From Chloroflexota bacterium (GTDB lineage Bacteria; Chloroflexota; Anaerolineae; Aggregatilineales; Phototrophicaceae): DNA of 14,631 nt. The notes below the pieces were generated by a model. That model was not told the DNA's origin. It was given only the letters and a program-made list of their open reading frames with translations, and ran no database searches. Shown one piece after another: positions 8,179 to 12,620 of this stretch. Within the stretch, counting starts at the first letter, position 1, and each line of letters opens with the position of its first letter. The stretch covers positions 1-14,631 of the forward strand of contig QGUR01000096.1 in assembly GCA_003242205.1 (NCBI GenBank), written 5' to 3'. Both the position numbers and the translations under genes were made by a program.

Positions 8179-9696
8179 CTACAACAACGGCTCTTTCGAA
8201 ATGTCCGCGTAGTCACAGGCCAGCTCGCGCCACGCCCGGCCCAGTCGCTTCATGCCTTCCTCAATTTCGGCGGGCGGCTGCGCCGCGTAGTTGATCCGCA
8301 GGCGATAGCTGCCGCTGCCGTTGGTGAAGAACACATTGCCGATGGCGTAGGCCACACCCATCTGAATGGCCGTCACGTACAGTTCCGAGGCCGTCGGGCC
8401 GGTCCGGGGCAGTTCGACCCACAGATACAGCCCGCCCTGCGGCGTGTTCCAGCGCGCGCCCGGCGGCAGGTAACGCGCCGCTGCCGCCAGCGCTGCATCG
8501 CGGCGGCGGCGTAGCTCGCGGTTGTTGCGCTCAAGCTGCTGGGCCAGCACGCCGCGCTCCAGCATCAGGTGAATGGCCCGCTGATTCAGGCCCGGCGTCG
8601 AAATGTCGGCGGCCTGCTTCACGCGCACCAGCCTTTCGTAATGCGGCCTGCTGGCGATCACGTAGCCGATCCGCATGCCGGGCAGCAGCGACTTGGTGAA
8701 ACCGCTGGCGTGGATGACGATGCCGGTTTCGTCCAGCGCCTTCAGCGGCGGCAGACTCTCGCCCTCGAAGCGGAACTCGTTATAAACGCCATCCTCAAGA
8801 ATGGGGATGTTGTATTCCTGCGCCAGATTAATCAACTGGCGGCGGCGATGCAGCGGCATGACCGTCCCGGTCGGGTTATGGAAGGTCGGCATGACGTAGA
8901 TCAGGCGCGGACGGTTGTCGAGCACGTAGTTTTCCAGCATGTCGAGCCGGATACCGTCCTCGTCCATCGGCACGCCGTGAATCTGCACCCGTCGCGTCCG
9001 GGCGATGTCAAGCATGCCGAGATAGCTCGGATTCTCGGTCACCAGCGTATCGCCCTCGCTCACCAGCGCCTGCACCACCAGATCCAGCGCCTGCTGCGTT
9101 CCCCCGGTAATCAACACCTGATCAGCGGTACAGCGAATGCCAAACGCGCTGACGTAATCGCGCACGCTGGCGCGCAGCGGCAGGTATCCCTCGGCGGCTT
9201 CGTATGACAGCGCCTTAGAACCGTCACGGTCGAGCACGGTATTGATGGCGTCTTTCAACAGCCCCACCGGCATGAATTCCACCGGCGGTGCGCCGTGGCT
9301 GAAATTAATGACGCCCGGACGGCGTGCCAGCCGCAGCATTTCCCGCAGCGAACGATCCGGCGCGACCGGAATTTCCGGCGCGCTGTGATGTACCTGCACC
9401 TGATTGGCATTCGTCGTTTGTGGCGCAGCGTTGCCGTCGCGGTCTCCGGCGACAAACGTGCCACGCCCGGCGTGCGCGCTTAGATAGCCCTCGGCCCGCA
9501 GCTCGGCATAAGCGTTTACCACGCTGATGCGGCTGATATTCAACTGCCGCGCAAGATCGCGGCTGGCGGGCAGGCGCGTCCCCGGAAGCAGATTTCCACC
9601 CTCGATCTGGGCGCGAATGTGGCGGATAAGCTGACGATAGATGGGTTCTTCGCTATCACGGTCGAGGGGGACCATGAAGTTATGACCATTCAACAT
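8179..9696 (-). CDS. MocR-type transcriptional regulator (GntR HTH plus PLP aminotransferase fold)
   Basis: The 505-residue protein has a GntR-type winged helix at residues 14-82, with the family signature LPASRDLARQLNISRISVV followed by AYAELRAEGYL and GRGTFV. A linker (about 83-115) joins a fold-type I aminotransferase-like domain (about 118-495). In that domain HNPTG (273-277), EDGVY with D302 and Y305, the PLP lysine in SGFTK (K335), and the substrate-carboxylate-type arginine in YRLRINY (R467) are all present, so PLP binding looks intact. Length and architecture are normal for MocR/PdxR proteins, which use PLP or an aminated ligand as effector. No pdxS/pdxT or transporter target is adjacent; the divergent gene is a HEAT protein. 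The ATG at 9696 is preferred over an internal ATG at 9675 because AGGAG lies 7 nt before it. Autoregulation through the divergent region is plausible. The regulated pathway cannot be told. Confidence 0.93.
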   Translation of the reverse strand: MLNGHNFMVPLDRDSEEPIYRQLIRHIRAQIEGGNLLPGTRLPASRDLARQLNISRISVVNAYAELRAEGYLSAHAGRGTFVAGDRDGNAAPQTTNANQVQVHHSAPEIPVAPDRSLREMLRLARRPGVINFSHGAPPVEFMPVGLLKDAINTVLDRDGSKALSYEAAEGYLPLRASVRDYVSAFGIRCTADQVLITGGTQQALDLVVQALVSEGDTLVTENPSYLGMLDIARTRRVQIHGVPMDEDGIRLDMLENYVLDNRPRLIYVMPTFHNPTGTVMPLHRRRQLINLAQEYNIPILEDGVYNEFRFEGESLPPLKALDETGIVIHASGFTKSLLPGMRIGYVIASRPHYERLVRVKQAADISTPGLNQRAIHLMLERGVLAQQLERNNRELRRRRDAALAAAARYLPPGARWNTPQGGLYLWVELPRTGPTASELYVTAIQMGVAYAIGNVFFTNGSGSYRLRINYAAQPPAEIEEGMKRLGRAWRELACDYADISKEPLL

Positions 9697-9703
9697 GCAT
9701 GGA

Positions 9704-9708
9704 CTCCT
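9704..9708 (-). promoter_or_regulatory. Shine-Dalgarno site fixing the MocR start
   Basis: On the minus strand AGGAG precedes the ATG at 9696 by 7 nt. This favours that start over the in-frame ATG at 9675, which has no comparable site. Confidence 0.7.
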
Positions 9709-9734
9709 GAAATCTTGCGGGAGGATGACGCGCG

Positions 9735-9760
9735 CTTACGACTATACCAATTAACGTAAG
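9735..9760. repeat. Inverted repeat CTTACG-N14-CGTAAG over the MocR promoter
   Basis: Perfect 6-bp arms at 9735-9740 and 9755-9760 have centres 20 bp apart, about two helical turns. They flank the -10 hexamer of the putative minus-strand promoter. This is the geometry expected of a dimeric regulator's operator; the MocR protein itself is the obvious candidate. Confidence 0.4.
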
Positions 9761-9770
9761 GATAAGTCCA
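9741..9770 (-). promoter_or_regulatory. Candidate promoter of the MocR gene
   Basis: On the minus strand TGGACT (9765-9770; four of six matches to TTGACA) is followed after 18 bp by TATAGT (9741-9746; five of six matches to TATAAT). The leader to the start codon would be roughly 40 nt. A 6-bp inverted repeat overlaps the spacer and -10, fitting autorepression. Judged by eye only. Confidence 0.45.
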
Positions 9771-9804
9771 TCTGAGTCCGCACGGTAGCGACTTTTGCTC
9801 TGGA

Positions 9805-9825
9805 TAACCATTACTTTCGTAACCA
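9805..9825. repeat. Direct repeat of TAACCA in the divergent intergenic region
   Basis: TAACCA occurs at 9805-9810 and 9820-9825, 15 bp apart, and a related ATACCAAT lies at 9744-9751. MocR regulators often bind direct repeats. The pair precedes a TATGAT hexamer (9838-9843) that could be the -10 of the HEAT-protein gene, which lacks a good -35, so an activator site is possible. Confidence 0.3.
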
Positions 9826-9891
9826 ATCACCATGCTTTATGATGAAATCAACGCGATCGGGGAAGGCATTTCATAAGGGCTGCACGGGGCA

Positions 9892-11229
9892 ATGGCAGAC
9901 TATCAGGAAACAGCGCGCCAGAAAATGAAAGAGCTTTCGTCGAAGGACGCCGCCACCCGGCGCGCTGCTGCCTACTATCTGGGCGAAGCGGGTTACGACG
10001 AGGCCATCACCAAGCTGGTGACGCTCTATAAGAGCGATCCTGATCCGACCGTGCGCCGCGCCGCCGCCTATTCGCTGGGCATGTTTCGCGCCGTCGAACA
10101 GGCGCTGGCCCGCGGTGAGGAAAAGCGCGTCATGGATCTGCTGCGCCGCGTGGTCGATCAGGGAAAGTTCGGCCGGCGGCTGCGGCTGCGCCCGCGCAGT
10201 CTGGCCATGCTCGAAATCATCATGCTCGTGCTGCTGGTCGCGCTCATCGCCCTGCACCTGCTGCTGCCCGGACTGGGGCCACTGCCCGGCGGCATTGAAG
10301 CGCCGCGCCTCGTTGTGGGCGGCCCTGCTGCGGAAACCACCGCCAGCCCCGACGCACCCGACCGCCAAACTCTGATAACCAATATGCAGACACTCCGGCA
10401 GTTGCTTAGCAACGACCTGAACACGCTGCAACGCCAGTTCCAGCAGGTGCTGGTGGGCAGCGAGCTGGACTGCGCGGCATTTTTCAACGAACCTGCGCCG
10501 CTCGAAAACGCCGATGCGGCAGCGGCGGCTTATCCAGACCTTGTTCCGGCCATTCAAACGTTGGGCAACGCCCATGCCACGCTGGTCGAGGCGAAAGGCC
10601 GGTACGAAGCCGCCTGTTTCGATGGCGACGTGATCGCCATTGAAGCCGTCGGCGGGCTGCTGGCGCCCGTCGTCGCGTCGCTGGCGTCGCTGGAAGAGAT
10701 CACCCCGCTGCTGTCGCCGACCGAAGAAGTTGCAGCGCCGCAGCCATCCACGCCCGAACCCACCGAGATCACGGCCACGCCAACGGAAGCCGCCACCCCA
10801 ACGCCTGAGCCAACCGCCGCGCCGACCGAACCGCTGGCGCTGGCCAACCCGCGCCAGCATCTGGTCACGCTCTATGGCATCATCGACGAAATGCGAAACC
10901 CGCGCGGGCCGGCTGGCCTGTTGAGACAATACTGGACTGACGCCACCCGCGCCGGCATGACCGACGCCTGCCGCGACCCGCTGCCGGATGTCCGCGACGA
11001 CTACAGCCTGCCGCCGCAAGACGCCGAAGCGTCACCGGAGCTGGCGCAGGCCGTCGAGCAGATCAACCTCGGCCTCGACCTGATCCGTCAGGGCTGGATG
11101 CTGTTCGAGACCGCGTGCCAGACCAACAGCCTTGCGTCTCAGGCCGCCACGGGCAGGCAGATCGTGATGACCGCTGAAGCCGCCTTCCAGACTGCCGAAG
11201 GGCTGCTGAACGTCGTTCGCAACCGCTGA
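9892..11229 (+). CDS. HEAT-repeat protein with one membrane segment and Pro/Thr/Glu-rich linker
   Basis: The 445-residue protein starts with about 90 residues holding two HEAT-like helical repeats (16-33 and 47-66: DAATRRAAAYYLGEAG and DPTVRRAAAYSLGMF). A basic stretch (95-102) precedes one hydrophobic segment (about 104-125), giving an N-in, C-out topology by the positive-inside rule. The outside part contains a helical region (155-275) with C194 and C242, a Pro/Thr/Glu-rich linker (about 276-316) and a second helical region (320-445) with C360 and C409. The paired cysteines could form disulphides. There is no signal peptide, enzyme motif or lipobox. Such HEAT-TM-linker proteins are common in Chloroflexota, and I know no assigned function; scaffolding at the membrane is a guess. 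The ATG at 9892 has only a loosely placed AAGGG before it. The gene ends in a strong hairpin, so it is probably monocistronic. Confidence 0.85.
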   Translation: MADYQETARQKMKELSSKDAATRRAAAYYLGEAGYDEAITKLVTLYKSDPDPTVRRAAAYSLGMFRAVEQALARGEEKRVMDLLRRVVDQGKFGRRLRLRPRSLAMLEIIMLVLLVALIALHLLLPGLGPLPGGIEAPRLVVGGPAAETTASPDAPDRQTLITNMQTLRQLLSNDLNTLQRQFQQVLVGSELDCAAFFNEPAPLENADAAAAAYPDLVPAIQTLGNAHATLVEAKGRYEAACFDGDVIAIEAVGGLLAPVVASLASLEEITPLLSPTEEVAAPQPSTPEPTEITATPTEAATPTPEPTAAPTEPLALANPRQHLVTLYGIIDEMRNPRGPAGLLRQYWTDATRAGMTDACRDPLPDVRDDYSLPPQDAEASPELAQAVEQINLGLDLIRQGWMLFETACQTNSLASQAATGRQIVMTAEAAFQTAEGLLNVVRNR

Positions 11230-11233
11230 AGAA

Positions 11234-11288
11234 CGCCCTCAATCCCGCCTTTACTGGATCGGGGATTGAGGGCGCGTGTTGCACTTTT
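11234..11288 (+). terminator. Rho-independent-type terminator of the HEAT-protein gene
   Basis: CGCCCTCAATCCC (11234-11246) and GGGATTGAGGGCG (11262-11274) form a perfect 13-bp stem with a 15-nt loop, starting 4 nt after the stop codon. A short TTTT (11285-11288) follows about 10 nt later, so the U-tract is offset and weak. The stem alone makes it a strong candidate. Confidence 0.75.
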
Positions 11289-11328
11289 ATCCCAAATCGG
11301 GCCGTATATCCCCAATTATCCCAAATCG
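11287..11328 (+). repeat. Direct repeat of TTATCCCAAATCG
   Basis: The 13-mer occurs exactly at 11287-11299 and 11316-11328, a 29-bp period. A degenerate TATATCCCCAA (11305-11315) sits between them, and the first nine bases (TTATCCCAA) recur at 11864-11872 just before the hydrolase ribosome binding site. TTATCCCAA is two mismatches from TTATNCACA, so these could be weak boxes of the same protein. Confidence 0.7.
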
Positions 11329-11340
11329 AGCTCAGGTAAG

Positions 11341-11373
11341 AAATTTGGGAAAAAGCCAATATTTCCCAAATTT
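11341..11373. repeat. 12-bp perfect inverted repeat (AAATTTGGGAAA)
   Basis: AAATTTGGGAAA (11341-11352) and TTTCCCAAATTT (11362-11373) are exact reverse complements separated by 9 bp, with centres 21 bp apart. It is AT-rich with no downstream T-tract typical of a terminator, and reuses the CCCAAAT core of the neighbouring direct repeats. An operator or structural element of the array is more likely. Confidence 0.7.
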
Positions 11374-11415
11374 ATCCAAGAACGCGCCCGCCTTTTCTTG
11401 CATTTTTTATTGCAT

Positions 11416-11500
11416 TGTCGATAAGATGTTCAAAAGTCGGGCCAAAAGTGTTCATAACCTGTCGAAAACCTGTGCATAACTCCGGCCTAAATGTCGAAAA
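11416..11500 (+). repeat. 11-bp-period array of TGTNNAWAA units
   Basis: Nine-mers begin at 11416 (TGTCGATAA), 11427 (TGTTCAAAA), 11438 (degenerate, CGGGCCAAA), 11449 (TGTTCATAA), 11460 (TGTCGAAAA), 11471 (TGTGCATAA), 11482 (degenerate, CCGGCCTAA) and 11492 (TGTCGAAAA). The spacing is 11 bp throughout except the last step (10 bp), all in one orientation. A 9-mer plus 2-bp gap is the spacing of cooperative low-affinity DnaA sites in E. coli oriC. The AT-rich stretch immediately to the left would then be the unwinding element. DnaA identity is inference. Confidence 0.6.
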
Positions 11501-11539
11501 CCTGGCGCTCGGTGGAGGCCGTCAAACAGGCAACACGTG

Positions 11540-11607
11540 TTTTGAACAGGCGGCTGTCGAAAACTGTTCAAAAGTCGGCGGAGTTTTGAACAGGTGGCTG
11601 TTCAAAG
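11540..11607. repeat. Two inverted pairs of the TTTTGAACA/TGTTCAAAA motif
   Basis: TTTTGAACAG (11540-11549) faces CTGTCGAAAA (11554-11563) across 4 bp. TTTGAACAG (11585-11593) faces CTGTTCAAA (11598-11606) across GTGG with perfect 9-bp arms. Between them TGTTCAAAAGTCGG (11565-11578) exactly repeats the 14-mer at 11427-11440. Two more minus-oriented copies lie at 11721-11729 and 11730-11738. Confidence 0.65.
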
Positions 11608-11628
11608 ACTTTTAGAACGGAATTTCGT

Positions 11629-11682
11629 TTAACCCAAGGATTACGCAAAACCGGGATATAAAGGCGCCGATTCTTGGGTTAA
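11629..11682. repeat. 10-bp inverted repeat TTAACCCAAG
   Basis: TTAACCCAAG (11629-11638) and CTTGGGTTAA (11673-11682) are exact reverse complements separated by 34 bp. The loop contains CGCAAAACCG (11644-11653), which recurs exactly 60 bp later at 11704-11713. The significance is unknown. Confidence 0.5.
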
Positions 11683-11763
11683 TCTGGGATATGCCAGTCC
11701 GGGCGCAAAACCGCACGTGGTTTTGAACAGTTTGAACAGCCCCTACTACGACTGCTAAAAAGA

Positions 11764-11800
11764 ATAAGCAATGACGTTAACCCTCCATGTTTTTGCTTAT
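11764..11800. repeat. 8-bp inverted repeat upstream of the hydrolase gene
   Basis: ATAAGCAA (11764-11771) and TTGCTTAT (11793-11800) flank 21 bp. It overlaps a TATGAT hexamer (11798-11803), so it could be an operator for the hydrolase promoter, but no good -35 was found and the repeat is short. Confidence 0.3.
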
Positions 11801-11874
11801 GATCCGGTCACGAGCAAAACACGGACGGTTAGACTTGATAAAACGGGTTTGGTTATTTGGTTTTTATCCCAAGA

Positions 11875-11880
11875 AAGGAG
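11875..11880 (+). promoter_or_regulatory. Strong Shine-Dalgarno site fixing the hydrolase start
   Basis: AAGGAG ends 9 nt before the ATG at 11890. It sets the start there rather than at an in-frame ATG at 11857, which would place this site inside the coding sequence. Confidence 0.85.
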
Positions 11881-11889
11881 CAAGGCACG

Positions 11890-12576
11890 ATGAGTTTCTC
11901 GTTTACATGGCTGGGCCACTCGGCGTTTGAAGCGAAAGTGGATGGGCACAGCATCCTTTTCGATCCCTATCTGTCGGAAAACCCAAAGGCTACGGTCCAG
12001 CCCGACCAGCTCAATCCCGAACTGATTTTCCTGTCGCACGCGCATGGCGATCATCTGGGCGACACGGTGGACATCGCCACACGCACCGGCGCGCCCGTGG
12101 TCTGCAATTTTGAGATCGGCAACTGGCTGGCGAAACGCAACGTCAAGGTCCATCAGGGCAACCCCGGCGGTGGCTGGGATCACGGCATTGTCCACGCCAA
12201 ATTCACGATAGCGCATCACAGCTCGTCGTTCCCCGATGGTACGTATGGCGGCGAACCCAACGGCTTCATCATCACGCTGCCGAGTGGAACGCGCATTTAT
12301 TTCGCCGGCGATACCAGCGTCTTTATGGACATGCAGCTTATCGGGGAAGAAGGTATCGACGTGGCTTTCCTGCCGATCGGCGATAACTACACCATGGGGC
12401 CGGCGGAGTCGCTGAAGGCCATTCGTCTGCTGAAACCCCGCTTTGTGGTTCCGATGCACTATAATACCTGGGACCTCATTGCCCAGGACGCTTCGGCATG
12501 GGCAGAACGGGTGAAAAGCGAGACCAGCGCGCAGCCGATCGTGCTGCAACCCGGAGAAACCCATACGATCGAATAG
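11890..12576 (+). CDS. UPF0173-type metal-dependent hydrolase (metallo-beta-lactamase fold)
   Basis: The 228-residue protein matches the usual length of UPF0173/YtkL-like hydrolases. The metallo-beta-lactamase metal site is present: HAHGDH (H50, H52, D54, H55), a histidine in TIAHH (109-110), the aspartate in FAGDT (D141) and the histidine in VVPMHYNTW (H190). The opening FTWLGHSAFEAKVDGHSILFDPYL is typical of the family, whose fold is shared with the lactonase UlaG. There is no signal peptide, so it is cytosolic. The physiological substrate of the family is not established. The next gene begins 44 bp downstream on the same strand, so the two may be co-transcribed. An upstream in-frame ATG would add 11 residues but is not supported by a ribosome site. 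Confidence 0.93.
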   Translation: MSFSFTWLGHSAFEAKVDGHSILFDPYLSENPKATVQPDQLNPELIFLSHAHGDHLGDTVDIATRTGAPVVCNFEIGNWLAKRNVKVHQGNPGGGWDHGIVHAKFTIAHHSSSFPDGTYGGEPNGFIITLPSGTRIYFAGDTSVFMDMQLIGEEGIDVAFLPIGDNYTMGPAESLKAIRLLKPRFVVPMHYNTWDLIAQDASAWAERVKSETSAQPIVLQPGETHTIE

Positions 12577-12620
12577 AACGGTCAGTCGCGCGGCGATCTG
12601 GTCGTGATGGACGGTGGACA

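Larger units (their letters stand above)
11275..11889. other. Repeat-dense non-coding region, candidate replication origin or large regulator array
   Basis: About 600 bp without a credible gene, AT-richer than the flanking GC-rich genes. From left to right it holds: two TTATCCCAAATCG direct repeats; a 12-bp perfect inverted repeat; an AT-rich stretch with T-runs (about 11391-11415); an 11-bp-period array of TGTNNAWAA units (11416-11500); mixed-orientation copies of the same 9-mer to 11738; a 10-bp inverted repeat (11629-11682); a 10-bp direct repeat spaced 60 bp; and an 8-bp inverted repeat (11764-11800). One unit, TGTGCATAA (11471), is a full match to the classical DnaA box TTATNCACA read on the other strand. 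An origin is inferred; no dnaA or dnaN lies in the window. Confidence 0.5.

Noticed and set aside
9871..11019. Long minus-strand open frame (382 codons) opposite the HEAT-protein gene
   Set aside because: Its product is rich in Arg, Gly and Gln with no domain logic; it is an antisense shadow of GC-rich code, and the plus-strand frame shows HEAT repeats and a membrane segment.
11532..11541. AACACGTGTT palindrome, and a second CACGTG at 11714-11719, as possible parS sites
   Set aside because: parS shares the CACGTG centre, but the flanks do not match TGTTTCACGTGAAACA on either side.
11585..11606. GAAC/GTTC dyads as LexA (SOS) boxes
   Set aside because: Gram-positive-type LexA boxes have GAAC-N4-GTTC; here the half-sites are 8 bases apart, and the other copies do not form the box.
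11276..11615. Two overlapping small plus-strand frames (67 and 66 codons) in the intergenic region
   Set aside because: No ribosome binding site, no family resemblance, and the sequence is explained by the repeat arrays.
11275..11760. CRISPR array
   Set aside because: Repeats are 9-14 bp with 10-30 bp periods and no unique spacers of regular length; no cas genes are present.
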